In this document: piece after piece, positions 29,314-38,332 of the stretch | How the letters are laid out: each line of letters begins with the position of its first letter | How positions within the stretch are numbered: the stretch's first letter is position 1 | Assembly: GCF_029076445.1 (NCBI RefSeq) | Contig: NZ_JARESG010000010.1 | Coordinates: 110,655 to 174,654 of the forward strand | Length of the DNA stretch: 64,000 nt | Direction: 5' to 3' | Source of the DNA: Pseudarthrobacter naphthalenicus | Lineage (GTDB): Bacteria; Actinomycetota; Actinomycetes; Actinomycetales; Micrococcaceae | Translations under genes and position numbers: made by a program | The notes under the pieces: model-generated | What the model was told of the DNA's origin: nothing | Database searches by the model: none | The model's input: only the letters and a program-made list of their open reading frames with translations

Positions 29314-29790
29314 ATGACGCTCACCCGAACAGCTTTGGTCCGGCTCCTGACGCACCCAGCGGGGAAGATCCCGGCGCCCCGGCTGATCGGGGCAGTTCTC
29401 CTGGGTGGTGCGCTGGCTGCGGCCGGGGTCAGCCACCTCACCGTCGCACGTCAAGAGTTTCAGGCGCAGGTACCGCCGTGGTTCCCGATGGATAAAGACT
29501 TTGTGGTGCTGGCATCAGGCGTGGTTGAAATCGGCCTCGGTGCCGCGTTGATCGCCCTGCGGAAGCGCCGTGTCCCGGTGGGTCTGGCGGCGGCGGCGTT
29601 CTTCGTGCTGATCTTCCCCGGCAACATTTCGCAGTACGTGACCCGCACCGACGGGTTTGGCCTGGACACGGACCGCGCCAGGCTCACGCGCTTGTTCTTC
29701 CAGCCAGTTTTGGTCCTCTGGGCACTGTGGTCCACCGGAGCCTGGAAGGAACTGCGCGCGGCGCTGCGCCAGGGTAACCGCCCGGAGTAG
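29314..29790 (+). CDS. DoxX-like membrane protein
   Basis: 158 residues with four membrane helices (about 24-42, 65-83, 86-104, 127-145). The SHLTVARQEFQAQVPPWFP and VVEIGLGAALIAL segments fit the DoxX-like family. Members are small quinone-redox-associated or unknown membrane proteins. Nothing beside it indicates a partner. Confidence 0.75.
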   Translation: MTLTRTALVRLLTHPAGKIPAPRLIGAVLLGGALAAAGVSHLTVARQEFQAQVPPWFPMDKDFVVLASGVVEIGLGAALIALRKRRVPVGLAAAAFFVLIFPGNISQYVTRTDGFGLDTDRARLTRLFFQPVLVLWALWSTGAWKELRAALRQGNRPE

Positions 29791-29864
29791 CCCGCCGTCG
29801 GGATTCATGGTCCGGCCGATGGGCACCCCTCCGAACCGATACGCGGCTGCGAGCGCACAGGCGC

Positions 29865-30413
29865 TCACCAGAAGTGCGCCACATCCACCACCAGCCGTGA
29901 GCCTGAATCGGGACCGTCCAGGGCGAAGACCCGGAACGGGAGCCGGCCACGCACGCCGAGCCCGAGGCTGGTATATCCTTCAAAGCTGCCTGCGTACGCC
30001 ACCTGGCGGAAGGTCTGGTATCCGGACACGTTGGAAAGTTCCGCGGGCGGGGCCGGGTTGTAAGTGGGCTGGCCCTTGACGTCATAGGCCGGCGCGTTCA
30101 CAGTGACCTGAAGGAAGGCCGAACCCCGCAGCGGGACAGCCATGCCGGAGCCGTCCTGGACCACTGCCGGTACATACCGAACCGAGTAACCCTTAACCGG
30201 ACCGTTGACATCCACCACCATCCGGTCGAAGCAGTAGTGCTGCCCGGTCCTGACGTTGGTGACGGATGCGGAGCTCATTTCCGGGCCCGTCTTGGCCAGC
30301 GACCCCCAGGTGAGCCCGCAGTAGGAGGTTGCCGCCGAGGCGGGCCCTGGAGTCAGGAAACCCAATCCAACAGTCATCACGATGACTGCCAGCCAAGTAT
30401 GAAACTTCTTCAT
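29865..30413 (-). CDS. secreted AMIN-like domain protein
   Basis: 182 residues. A clear signal peptide (KKFHTWLAVIVMTVGLGFL, cleaved after PASA at about 28) is followed by one domain: YCGLTWGSLAKTGPEMSS, HYCFDRMVVDVNG, and near the end LGVRGRLPFRVFALDGP and SRLVVDVAHFW. This matches the actinobacterial AMIN-like family of exported proteins, presumed to bind wall polymers. Two Cys residues may form a disulfide. Confidence 0.75.
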   Translation of the reverse strand: MKKFHTWLAVIVMTVGLGFLTPGPASAATSYCGLTWGSLAKTGPEMSSASVTNVRTGQHYCFDRMVVDVNGPVKGYSVRYVPAVVQDGSGMAVPLRGSAFLQVTVNAPAYDVKGQPTYNPAPPAELSNVSGYQTFRQVAYAGSFEGYTSLGLGVRGRLPFRVFALDGPDSGSRLVVDVAHFW

Positions 30414-30661
30414 TGTGGGCCACCCTTCGAGTCTTTGGATACATCAAGGGTAGGAGCCTCGAGGGCCGTAAATAAGGGCTGTGGCCGCTTCGGCGCGGAA
30501 CCGTTAGGGGCGGGGATGTCCGGTCACAGCCGGGTAATTCCGGCGGGTTTTTGCCGCGCAACGAAACGCTATTAACACCGTTTCTGCATCGCGTCGTGAT
30601 GCACCATAACGACGCCGGACCGGCCTACCGGAAAGCGCATCCAGGTTGTGCCGCGGGAGAT
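30414..30661. other. intergenic region, nothing coding seen
   Basis: About 250 bases between the AMIN-like gene and the terminator of the DUF4193 gene. It should hold the leftward promoter of the AMIN-like gene. One small inverted repeat is seen at 30585-30603 (TGCATC, 7 bases, GATGCA). No gene is supported. Confidence 0.5.
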
Positions 30662-30702
30662 GCAAAAGCCCCGTTCGGCCGCTGGGCTGACGGGGCTTTT
30701 GC
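30662..30702 (-). terminator. terminator of the DUF4193 gene
   Basis: Perfect 13-base arms (GCAAAAGCCCCGT and ACGGGGCTTTTGC) around a 15-base loop, 25 bases downstream of the stop codon at 30727. The A/T ends of the stem supply the U-run, so it could work from both strands. Confidence 0.92.
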
Positions 30703-30726
30703 TCGCGATCCGGGGAGTGGAGGCTG

Positions 30727-31029
30727 CTAGCCCTCGCACTCGATGCAGTACTTCAGGCCGTTCTTTTCACGGGCAACCTGAGACCGGTGCCGGACCAGGA
30801 AGCAGGACGAGCAGGTGAACTCGTCGGACTGCTCGGGAACAACCACAACGGTCAGTTCCTCGCCGGAGAGATCGGCCCCGGGCAGGTCGATGCCCTCGGC
30901 GGTATCGTTCTCCTCGACGTCGATGACGGCGGTCTGGGCATTGCCGCCGCGGGATGCCTGGAGTGCTTCCAGCGACTCTGCGGACGACTCGTCGTCTGTC
31001 TTGCGTGGAGCGTCGTAATCGGTAGCCAT
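30727..31029 (-). CDS. DUF4193 zinc-ribbon-like protein
   Basis: 100 residues starting MATDYDAPRKTDD at 31029. The first 70 residues are acidic. The C-terminus has two Cys pairs (TCSSCFLVRH and KYCIECEG) that should bind one zinc. It is conserved across Actinobacteria with unknown function; RNA polymerase or ribosome contacts are possible but only inference. Confidence 0.85.
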   Translation of the reverse strand: MATDYDAPRKTDDESSAESLEALQASRGGNAQTAVIDVEENDTAEGIDLPGADLSGEELTVVVVPEQSDEFTCSSCFLVRHRSQVAREKNGLKYCIECEG

Positions 31030-31201
31030 AGCGGGATTCACTTTCGTTGCTGCGCGGCACCATTTCAGGCGCCTCAGTGAAGCAGTTTAGGTCATTGCCC
31101 CACCACTTAGGCAATAGTGTGGCCAATTCGACAGACTCCGGAGGCACCTGCGGGGTTACGCTGAATTTGCCGGCATTCGACGCTGAACCGCAGGAGGCAC
31201 C

Positions 31202-31549
31202 ATGGCCGCCAAGCTCAACCGCAAAGCTATGACCCACGCCCGCAAGCTCATCGAGAGCGGAAAGGTCGAACACGACGTCCGCGATGACTGGAGTGAACAT
31301 GCTCCCAGCACGGACGAGGAGAACGCGTTCATCGACAAACACGGCTTCGCGGCTTTCGCCGAATGGCACCTCGGCCGGGACGATGAGCAGTCCGAAGGCA
31401 CAAAGGGGAGCGTTAGCTTTCCGTTCGGAGATTTCAAGAAGGTCCACCGCTGCGCCGTCATTTCGCTGGAGAGCCGGGCCGCCCAGCACGGGCACGACGA
31501 CATCCGGGACGCCGCCAAGAAACTGCTCGAGCTGATGGATTCAGACTGA
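31202..31549 (+). CDS. conserved actinobacterial hypothetical protein
   Basis: 115 residues, charged and soluble: KLNRKAMTHARKLIESGKVEHD, DDWSEHAPSTDEENAFID, GFAAFAEWHLGRDDE, then SVSFPFGDFKKVHRCAVISLESRAAQ. I recall similar proteins in many Actinobacteria but no defined function. The start has GCAGGAGGCACC upstream, a strong ribosome site. Confidence 0.8.
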   Translation: MAAKLNRKAMTHARKLIESGKVEHDVRDDWSEHAPSTDEENAFIDKHGFAAFAEWHLGRDDEQSEGTKGSVSFPFGDFKKVHRCAVISLESRAAQHGHDDIRDAAKKLLELMDSD

Positions 31550-31576
31550 CGCGGCATGGATGCGGGCGGCCCGGCA

Positions 31577-31605
31577 TTGACACCCGCCCCTACAGGCGGT
31601 CTAAT
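31577..31605 (+). promoter_or_regulatory. sigma-70-type promoter of the hydrolase gene
   Basis: TTGACA at 31577-31582 and TCTAAT at 31600-31605, with an ideal 17-base spacer. Transcription would start at about 31612, some 40 bases before the ATG at 31651. The -10 box lies inside the left arm of an inverted repeat. Confidence 0.8.
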
Positions 31606-31633
31606 TGTTGTATCTTCAACCATTAGACCGCCT
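31594..31633. promoter_or_regulatory. 40-bp inverted repeat over -10 and start site, probable operator
   Basis: Perfect 12-base arms (AGGCGGTCTAAT and ATTAGACCGCCT). Inside them a second shorter pair (GTTG/CAAC) continues the symmetry. Its overlap with the -10 and the transcription start is the usual place for a repressor. No regulator gene is adjacent, so it may be controlled from elsewhere. The same sequence could also fold as a 5' hairpin. Confidence 0.75.
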
Positions 31634-31650
31634 TCCCGTAAGGATTACCG

Positions 31651-32307
31651 ATGACGCTCCCCGCCGACCCAAGCCTGTCTCCCGCAAGTGCCCAGCCCGT
31701 TGTGGCCTCGGCAGGATCAACCGACCCGGCCGCACCCCTGGTGGTGCTGTTGCACGGGCGGGGCTCCAATGAGCGCGAAATCCTCAGCCTGGCCGCCCAT
31801 CTCCCGGAAGCATTTGCCTACACTGCAGTCCGGGCACCCATAGCGGAGGGAGGCGGCTACGCATGGTTTGCGAACCGCGGGATCGGCCGTCCCACGCCCG
31901 AGTCGCTGGCTGAACAAATGGCCTGGTTCCGGCGCTGGCTCGATGACTACTCTCCCGCCGGCCGGCCCGTCATCCTGGTGGGCTTCAGCGGGGGCGCCGC
32001 CTTTGCCGGCGGGCTGGTCCTGGAGGATCCAAACCGCTACGCAGGGGCTGCCATCCTTTACGGCACCCTGCCTTTCGAGGCCGGGGTCCCTGTCACGCCC
32101 GGGCGGCTGGCAGGACTGTCCGTCTTCGTTGCCCAGGGCGACCAGGACCGGGTCATCCCGGCCGAACTCCTTGCCCGGACCTGGGAGTACCTGACTACCG
32201 ACTCCGCCGCCACCGTCCATACCCGCCGAGACCCCGGTGGGCACCAGATTTCAGCTCAGACACTGGGTGAACTCGGCACATGGATCAGCGCTTCTCCAGC
32301 CTCCTAA
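31651..32307 (+). CDS. alpha/beta hydrolase, carboxylesterase/phospholipase family
   Basis: 218 residues. The catalytic Ser is in GFSGGAAF, Asp in GDQDRVIP and His in DPGGHQIS. The oxyanion region is LVVLLHGRGSNEREI. The size and motifs fit the small esterases of the YpfH/MhqD type. MhqD of Bacillus is induced by quinones; that this gene responds to similar signals is only a guess from its operator-bearing promoter. Confidence 0.85.
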   Translation: MTLPADPSLSPASAQPVVASAGSTDPAAPLVVLLHGRGSNEREILSLAAHLPEAFAYTAVRAPIAEGGGYAWFANRGIGRPTPESLAEQMAWFRRWLDDYSPAGRPVILVGFSGGAAFAGGLVLEDPNRYAGAAILYGTLPFEAGVPVTPGRLAGLSVFVAQGDQDRVIPAELLARTWEYLTTDSAATVHTRRDPGGHQISAQTLGELGTWISASPAS

Positions 32308-32380
32308 GGTCAGAAGGGGCGGCATTGCCGAGCCGGCCGGACTGATCCGTTTCCAAGGCACAGGAGCTCGAAGGCACAAG

Positions 32381-32419
32381 AGCGGCCTGCCCGGTCCGTG
32401 ACGGGCCGGGCAGGCCGCT
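32381..32419. terminator. bidirectional terminator
   Basis: Perfect 14-base arms (AGCGGCCTGCCCGG and CCGGGCAGGCCGCT) around an 11-base loop that can pair further (CCGT/ACGG). It lies between the converging hydrolase and aldehyde dehydrogenase genes. Confidence 0.93.
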
Positions 32420-32435
32420 TCGTGTGTATCGCCTG

Positions 32436-33911
32436 TTAGAGGCGGGTGACTCCGATGGTGTGGTCGGTGGTGAACTCCTCGATGGCCCACTCGCCGTTAA
32501 AGCGGCCCAGGCCGGAATTGCGTTGCCCGCCGAAGGCCACGTGCGCTTCATCCTGGACTGTCATCTCGTTGATGAAAGTCATCCCGGCCTTGACCTTTTG
32601 GGCGAACTGCAGGCCGCGGTCGAGATTCTGGGTAAAGACCGCGCTGGAGAGGCCGTAGGCGTGGTCGTTGGCAAGTTCGAGGGCATGTGCTTCATCCTCT
32701 GCCCGCAGAATTGCAACCATTGGGCCGAAGATTTCCTCGCGGGCGATCTCCATGTCAGCAGTGACGTCGGCGAAGACGTGCGGGGGCACAACCCGGCCCC
32801 GGATCTCGCCTTCCACCACGGTGCGGGCACCGGCTTCCTGGGCCCACTTGATTTTCTGCTTGAGCCCTGCCAGCTGGGAGTCATTGACCACGGGTCCCAC
32901 CAGCGTGCCCTTGGCCGTGGGGTCGCCGTAGGGCACCTTCGCGGCGGCCTCGGCGAAACGCGAGACGAACTCGTCGTAGATCGGGGCTTCGACGATGATC
33001 CGGTTGACGGACATGCAGATCTGGCCGGAGTGCAGGAAAGCGCCGGGAATGGCGGCGCCCACGGCGGCTTCGAGGTTGGCGTCGTCCAGCACCACCATCG
33101 GGGCGTTTCCGCCGAGCTCCAGGGCCACTTTCTTCAGGTGTTCGCCGCTGGTGGCCACCGCGCCCACGTTCTGCCCGACCGGGGTGGAGCCGGTGAAGGA
33201 AATCAGTCCCGGTACAGGGTGGGCCACAAATTCGTCACCAATCTCCGAACCGGCACCGATGACGGTGGAGAGCACCCCAGCCGGCAGGCCGGCTTCCTCG
33301 AAAACCCGCGCCAGGATGAGCGCTCCGGTCACCGGGGTATCACTTGCCGGTTTGATGACCACGGCGTTGCCCAGCGCCAGGGCCGGGGCCACGGACCGCT
33401 GGGACAGGTGCAGCGGGAAGTTCCACGGGCTGATCACGCCCACCACGCCGATCGGCTTGCGGTAGACCCGCATCTCACGGTTAGGGGTGTTGGAGTCAAA
33501 GATCTTGCCGTGGACCCGGGTGGGGAACGACGCCGACTCCTGGGTGATTCCGGCTGCGAGCGAAACCTCGACATTGGCCTTCAGCAACGTCGAGCCGGAC
33601 TCGCGGACCAGCCAGTTCACGATCTCTTCGCGGCGCTCCTCAAGGATCTGCGCGGCACGGCGCATTACTTTCTGGCGATCGGCCGGCGGCAGGGCAGCCC
33701 ACCCTACCTGGGCTGCCTCCGCGGCGCGGTACGCCTCGTCCACGTCGTCGGCGGAGGCCTGACGGATGGTGGTCAGGACGCTGTCATCGAAGGGGTTCAT
33801 CACGGTGAGGGTCTTCTCGGACCGGCCCTCACGCCATGTCCCGGCGATGTACTGGAGGCTGATGTCCTGCCCGGCGAATGTCGCCGGAGCTTGGATGGTT
33901 GAGGTGGTCAT
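32436..33911 (-). CDS. aldehyde dehydrogenase (aromatic-aldehyde type), end of the P450 operon
   Basis: 491 residues. The NAD-binding [11 protein letters not shown], the general-base Glu in LELGGNAP and the catalytic Cys in [10 protein letters not shown] are all present. Benzaldehyde and vanillin dehydrogenases share the [17 protein letters not shown] and [17 protein letters not shown] patterns, so an aromatic aldehyde is a likely substrate. It follows the P450 gene by 134 bases on the same strand and is likely part of the reductase-P450-ALDH transcript. Confidence 0.87.
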   Translation of the reverse strand: MTTSTIQAPATFAGQDISLQYIAGTWREGRSEKTLTVMNPFDDSVLTTIRQASADDVDEAYRAAEAAQVGWAALPPADRQKVMRRAAQILEERREEIVNWLVRESGSTLLKANVEVSLAAGITQESASFPTRVHGKIFDSNTPNREMRVYRKPIGVVGVISPWNFPLHLSQRSVAPALALGNAVVIKPASDTPVTGALILARVFEEAGLPAGVLSTVIGAGSEIGDEFVAHPVPGLISFTGSTPVGQNVGAVATSGEHLKKVALELGGNAPMVVLDDANLEAAVGAAIPGAFLHSGQICMSVNRIIVEAPIYDEFVSRFAEAAAKVPYGDPTAKGTLVGPVVNDSQLAGLKQKIKWAQEAGARTVVEGEIRGRVVPPHVFADVTADMEIAREEIFGPMVAILRAEDEAHALELANDHAYGLSSAVFTQNLDRGLQFAQKVKAGMTFINEMTVQDEAHVAFGGQRNSGLGRFNGEWAIEEFTTDHTIGVTRL

Positions 33912-34045
33912 AGCTGTCGCTCCTCTTCAGATATGCGGAAGGATGGCTGGACTTGGTGGCTTAACAGTCAGTCTGGCCGTCCCCCTGATGGAGAGCAAGT
34001 CGACGTGGTCCCCCGTCTTTGCTGCAGTCCCCAAACGTTGGGGTC

Positions 34046-35245
34046 CTACGCGGCCGTGATCCGCACCGGCAAGGACTCGAATCCGCGGAGCACGTTGTGC
34101 AGGATCGGCACCGGGGCGCCGTCGGGTTCGATGGCTGCCACCCGCTGGAGCAGCTGCTGCAGCACGATTTCCATTTCGAGCCGGGCGATCGGCTGACCCA
34201 CGCACTGGTGCAGCCCCATTCCGAATGCGACGTGACCGGAGGCGTTGCGGTCCAGGTCGAACTCGTCGGCGTTGTCACCCCATTTGCGGGGGTCCCGGTT
34301 CGCGGCGCCCAGGAAGACCAGCACCTTCGCACCGGCCGGCAGATGCACTCCACCAAGGACGGTGTCCACTGCAACGGTCCGGTGAAACTTCTGGAACGGC
34401 GATTCCAGGCGCAAAGCCTCGTCGACGGCGAATTTGGCCATCTTCGGGTTTTCCCGCAACCTGGCCCAGGCCTCCGGGTAGCGGGCCAGCACCGAAAGGG
34501 TGTTGCCGATTCCGAAGATGGTGGTGTCCACACCGGCTGACAGCAGGGCGCGGACCAGCAGCGTGGCCTGCTGTTCAGTGATCAGCCCCTCCTTCACACG
34601 TTCCCATATCTGGGCACCAAAACCGACGTCGTCCAGGTTTTCGCGCTGGCAGTTGCGCATCACCGCTGCGGCGTGCTCGTCACCCTGGGCAAAGGCCTGC
34701 TTGAAGATGTAGTTCTCCGGACCGAATGCGTTGAAAACCATGTTGCCGTACGGCAACAGGTGTTCACGGCCGACGTCGGGAATCCCCACCGCGTCCGGGA
34801 AGACTCGCAGGGGGTACTTCTCGGCGAGGTCGGTGATGGCGTCGAAACGCTCACGGCGGGCCAGCTGCTCCGTCAGCTCAATGGCCGGCGGCGTGAACGG
34901 CTCCCGGAGGGCGCGGACCGTTCCGGGATTAATGACACCGGTGAGCGCGCGGCGCATTACCGTGTGGATGGGCGGGTCCGATTCGAGAATGCTGGGCGGG
35001 CGCCAACCCGAGTCTTTCCGGATGTCCCGGGGGCCCAGTCCACCTGAAGAGATGTAGGTTTCAAAGTCGGTGAGGACTTCATAGACCTCCTGGTACCCGG
35101 CCACGGCATAGCTGCCGGTGCTCTCCAGATATGACACGGCGCCGGCATCGCGGAGCCGCCCCAGGAACGGGTACGGGTCCAGAAGGTTGGCGGTCTCGAA
35201 GGGGTCTTCGCCCAATACGTAGGCATCATGGGTGGTAGCGGTCAT
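34046..35245 (-). CDS. cytochrome P450, CYP199-like (para-substituted benzoate O-demethylase candidate)
   Basis: 399 residues from the ATG at 35245 (TATTHDAYVLG), behind AGGAG. The I-helix is LLSAGVDTTIFG, the K-helix ExxR is EALR, and the heme Cys (about 348) lies in FGMGLHQCVGQPIARLE. Several stretches match my memory of CYP199A enzymes of Rhodopseudomonas: WRPPSILESDPPIHT, DLAEKYPLRVFPDAVG, FNAFGPEN, FLGAANRDPRKW. Those enzymes remove methyl groups from 4-methoxybenzoate and related acids. The substrate here is inference. The electron donor is probably the reductase encoded 81 bases upstream. There is no separate ferredoxin gene. Confidence 0.9.
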   Translation of the reverse strand: MTATTHDAYVLGEDPFETANLLDPYPFLGRLRDAGAVSYLESTGSYAVAGYQEVYEVLTDFETYISSGGLGPRDIRKDSGWRPPSILESDPPIHTVMRRALTGVINPGTVRALREPFTPPAIELTEQLARRERFDAITDLAEKYPLRVFPDAVGIPDVGREHLLPYGNMVFNAFGPENYIFKQAFAQGDEHAAAVMRNCQRENLDDVGFGAQIWERVKEGLITEQQATLLVRALLSAGVDTTIFGIGNTLSVLARYPEAWARLRENPKMAKFAVDEALRLESPFQKFHRTVAVDTVLGGVHLPAGAKVLVFLGAANRDPRKWGDNADEFDLDRNASGHVAFGMGLHQCVGQPIARLEMEIVLQQLLQRVAAIEPDGAPVPILHNVLRGFESLPVRITAA

Positions 35246-35326
35246 GAGAAACACTCCTGGTGACAAATCTTGGCTGAACAATCCGGTGACCGGACCAAAT
35301 CCGGATACCCGCGAAAAGCAGGATTT

Positions 35327-36292
35327 TTAGAGATCCAGAACCAGGCGCGGGCACCCGGCGGCGGCTCGGGAAACGCAGACCAGCATGATCTCGCCCGCCT
35401 CGCGGTCTTCGTCGGTCAGCACAGCATCGCGGTGCTCGGGCTCACCGGAAATGATCTGGGTTTCGCAGGTGCCGCACAACCCGCCGCGGCAGGATGAGAG
35501 GACACGCACGCCCACCTCTTCCACAGCTTCGAGGATGGTCTTGTCGTTCGGCACTGTGACCGTTTTTCCGGTGCGGGCCAGTTCCACCTCGAACGGGGCG
35601 TTGGCCGATGCGGCACCCAGGGTGGACGCCACGAAGCGTTCCGTGTGCAGCGCACCGGGGGGCCAGCCCATGCAGCGTTCTTCCACTGCGCCGAGCAGTC
35701 CCCCGGGACCGCACGCGTATACCAGCATGTGCGCCCGGGGCATGCCGAGAATCTCGTCAAGGTCGAGCCGCCCAACCTCGTCCTCAGCGATGATCCGGAT
35801 TCGTTCAGCGCCATACCGGTCCTCAAGCTGCTGTGCGAACGCCATCGTCCGGCGGCTTCGCCCACCATAGATCAGCGTCCACTCCTTGCCGGCAGCCTCG
35901 GCCGCTTCCAGCATCGGGATCAGCGGCGTGATGCCAATGCCGCCTGCGAGGAACAGGTAGCGCCGTGATTCGCGCATGGCGAAGTTATTGCGCGGCTCGG
36001 AGATGGTGATGGCTGTTCCGGCCAGCAGGGCGTGGACCGCTTTGGACCCGCCTCGGGAATCAGGCACGTGGAGCACGCCTATGCGCAGGTGATCCAATTC
36101 CTGCGGAGAGGAACACAGGGAGTACTGGCGCACCAGGCCGTCGCCGACATGGACATCAATGTGTGCGCCGGGCTGCCATGGCTCGAACGGCTGGCCGTCC
36201 ACGCGCCGCAGAACCAGGGAAACTACCTGGTCCGCCACAACGTCCACCTGATCGACAACAGCGTCAATGGTGGCTCCTGCAGATGCAGTCAT
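35327..36292 (-). CDS. phthalate-dioxygenase-reductase-type flavin/2Fe-2S reductase
   Basis: 321 residues. The flavin site RQYSLCSSP (about 54-62) and the NAD(P)H domain FLAGGIGITPLIPML (about 113-127) are followed by a C-terminal plant-type 2Fe-2S ferredoxin with SCRGGLCGTCETQ and a fourth Cys in LVCVSRA. The domain order FMN-NADH-2Fe2S matches phthalate dioxygenase reductase, VanB and the fused tails of CYP116B enzymes. As first gene of the operon it should pass electrons from NADH to the P450. A palindrome at 36406 precedes it. Confidence 0.92.
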   Translation of the reverse strand: MTASAGATIDAVVDQVDVVADQVVSLVLRRVDGQPFEPWQPGAHIDVHVGDGLVRQYSLCSSPQELDHLRIGVLHVPDSRGGSKAVHALLAGTAITISEPRNNFAMRESRRYLFLAGGIGITPLIPMLEAAEAAGKEWTLIYGGRSRRTMAFAQQLEDRYGAERIRIIAEDEVGRLDLDEILGMPRAHMLVYACGPGGLLGAVEERCMGWPPGALHTERFVASTLGAASANAPFEVELARTGKTVTVPNDKTILEAVEEVGVRVLSSCRGGLCGTCETQIISGEPEHRDAVLTDEDREAGEIMLVCVSRAAAGCPRLVLDL

Positions 36293-36405
36293 CAGTCTTC
36301 ACTTCCTTTGGAACGGCTCGCCTGCCATGCAGACTTCGGCCGGATATCCGGCCCGAAAGATGGCTTACTTGAGGTTAGGTGGTCTGCAACACATGCTGAC
36401 GACGG

Positions 36406-36424
36406 CTTTCCATCCAACGGAAAG
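36406..36424. promoter_or_regulatory. IclR operator candidate, copy 1 (P450 operon)
   Basis: CTTTCCATCCAACGGAAAG, a 19-base near-palindrome. It differs from copy 3 at two positions. It lies between the iclR stop (36458) and the start of the reductase gene (36292), about 115 bases upstream of the latter, at the likely promoter of the reductase-P450-ALDH operon. Confidence 0.82.
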
Positions 36425-36457
36425 ATTTGCCGGACGGGATCGGCCCGAAGCCGGAAA

Positions 36458-37300
36458 CTACTGCGGAAGGTGCTCTACCCCGAGCCGCCGCGCAATCCCC
36501 CGTGCAGCGATGTTGAGTACGGGAACCACACTGCCCGCCGGCGCCGGCCGGCCCCGGGTCACGATGCCCAGGGCAGCCACCACCTGCTTGTTGGGCAGGA
36601 ACACCGGGACGGCCAGGCCGTAGTTGTCCGCCCCGGCCTCTTCCTCGGTGGTGGCATAGCCGCTGGCCCGCACGCGTTCGATTTCTGTGCCCAGCACCAC
36701 GGCATTGGTGATGGTGCGGGGCGTGTGCGGCTCCAAGTGCCGGACAGCGGCGGAAAACAGGTCCTTGGCCCCGTAAGCCAGCATGATCTTGCCCGCAGCG
36801 CTGGCATGCAGCGGAAGGCGCGCGCCTACCCGCCGGAACGGCTGTCCGGCGCCTGTGCCGGACATCCGCTCGACCAGCAGGACCTCCTGGCCATCCAGAA
36901 TGAACAGGTTCACCACGTTGTGGGTGACGAAGAGGACGTCCTGCATGAACGGAGCAGCCACCTCGGCGATGTTCTGCTGCGCGGGGGCCAAGAGGCCAAG
37001 CCGCCAGATCCGTTGCCCCACCCGGTATTCGCCGTTCAGCTTCTCCAGACCGCCCCAAGCCACCAGTTCGCCGGCAAGGCGGTGTGCAGTGGCCACCGGC
37101 AGCCCTGCGCGCCGGGCCATGGCACTCAGGCTCTGAACGGAGTGTTCGCTGTCGAAGGTGCCCAGGAGAGCCAGGGCGCGGGAGGTCACGCTCACCGCTT
37201 GCTGCTGAACGGTACCGCCTTTGCCATCCGGCAGCGGCTTGGGCTTAACCGGTGACGCAGAGCTGCGGGTGGTCCTGCCCACCGGGGCAGCGTTTGCCAT
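36458..37300 (-). CDS. IclR-family transcriptional regulator of the P450 module
   Basis: 280 residues. The winged helix is at about 35-95 (ALALLGTFDSEHSVQSLSAMARRAGLP); the effector domain (about 110-275) contains VTHNVVNLFILDGQEVLLV, LPLHASAAGKIMLAYG and YATTEEEAGADNYGLAVPVF. IclR proteins often control aromatic catabolism, either as activators (PcaR, PobR) or repressors. It is flanked by genes that carry the repeated 19-bp palindrome, so it is the best candidate to bind it. Confidence 0.92.
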   Translation of the reverse strand: MANAAPVGRTTRSSASPVKPKPLPDGKGGTVQQQAVSVTSRALALLGTFDSEHSVQSLSAMARRAGLPVATAHRLAGELVAWGGLEKLNGEYRVGQRIWRLGLLAPAQQNIAEVAAPFMQDVLFVTHNVVNLFILDGQEVLLVERMSGTGAGQPFRRVGARLPLHASAAGKIMLAYGAKDLFSAAVRHLEPHTPRTITNAVVLGTEIERVRASGYATTEEEAGADNYGLAVPVFLPNKQVVAALGIVTRGRPAPAGSVVPVLNIAARGIARRLGVEHLPQ

Positions 37301-37461
37301 GCTTCACCCTTCTGAGCGTTGAGGAAAGCGGCTCCGCGGTTGGCGTAGTGCCGTATCCTCCCATTTTAGGCCCGACTTTAGGCCCGACGCCGGTGCCTCC
37401 TAGCGCGAAAGGTGAGGCACCGGCGTCGGGCATCAATGCATCCTCCGTGGGATGAAGGCGC

Positions 37462-38262
37462 TCAGCCGGGCACGGAGGTGAGCCCGGAGCCGCGGTAGGC
37501 CCCCAGGCCGCCGTCCACGCGGATATCGGAGCCGTTGACCCAGCCCGATTCGGGGCGGAGCAGGAAGTCGATGACGGGCGCAATATCGTCGGGGTCGCCG
37601 AAGCGGCCCAGCAGGGCACCGGCGCCCTCTACTTTGTCGCGGCCGTGGTCTTTCTTGAAGTCTTCAAGGATGGGGGTGGCCACGGGTCCCGGGCTGACGC
37701 TGTTGACGCGGATCCGCCGCGGCAGCAGTTCCGCCGCCAGGTGTTCGGTGAGGACGCGGACGCACTGCTTGGAGAAGAGGTAGGACTCGGCGGTGACCTC
37801 TTGATCGTCAGCGATCGAATCCAAGGCAGCGGCCTGATCGTCCGCGAGCGCAAAAGTGGAGCACTTCGCCTTCACTTCCCGCCAGTACACGGCAACGCTG
37901 GAGGCCAGGTTCACGACGGCGGTCCCCTCACCAAGCAGCGGGGCCAATGCCCGGACCAGTCCGCGGACACCGAAGACGTTGACCGAGAGCACAGTACGCC
38001 ACGGTGCCGTGCCGGGCACGCCGGCGATGTTGGCCAGGCCCGCAATGCCGTGCGGCGCTGCGGCGGAAACTGCAGCCGCAGCCGCGTCGATGCCGGCCTG
38101 ACTGGAAAGGTCCGCCTGCACGAACGTGCCGCTGAAGTCAGCGGGCGGGTTGCGGTCGATGCCGATCAGCGGCACGCCGCGAGCGGACAGGATCCGTGCC
38201 GTCCGGGCGCCAATGCCGGATGAAACCCCCGTCAGGACGATGGGCAGTTGCTCTTGGGACAT
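37462..38262 (-). CDS. short-chain dehydrogenase, coniferyl-alcohol-dehydrogenase-like
   Basis: 266 residues. The cofactor motif is LTGVSSGIGARTARIL; an Asp in GIDRN favours NAD. The active site YLFSK supplies Tyr and Lys. The pattern FVQADLS, GLANIAGVPGTA and RVNSVSPGPVATPIL is close to my memory of coniferyl alcohol dehydrogenase (CalA) of Pseudomonas. It would oxidise an aromatic allylic alcohol to the aldehyde, and the divergent ALDH would take that to the acid. The substrate is inference. Confidence 0.82.
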   Translation of the reverse strand: MSQEQLPIVLTGVSSGIGARTARILSARGVPLIGIDRNPPADFSGTFVQADLSSQAGIDAAAAAVSAAAPHGIAGLANIAGVPGTAPWRTVLSVNVFGVRGLVRALAPLLGEGTAVVNLASSVAVYWREVKAKCSTFALADDQAAALDSIADDQEVTAESYLFSKQCVRVLTEHLAAELLPRRIRVNSVSPGPVATPILEDFKKDHGRDKVEGAGALLGRFGDPDDIAPVIDFLLRPESGWVNGSDIRVDGGLGAYRGSGLTSVPG

Positions 38263-38332
38263 GGAGACTCCTCGTTAGTGCGTGACGTGCTTCACTCCAT
38301 AGTGGCAACGCGAACCAACCGATTCTCGCAGC

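Noticed and set aside
36458..37300. The IclR gene as a PcaR/PobR regulator of protocatechuate genes
   Set aside because: No pca or pob gene is in the window, and the repeated palindrome ties it to the P450 module instead.
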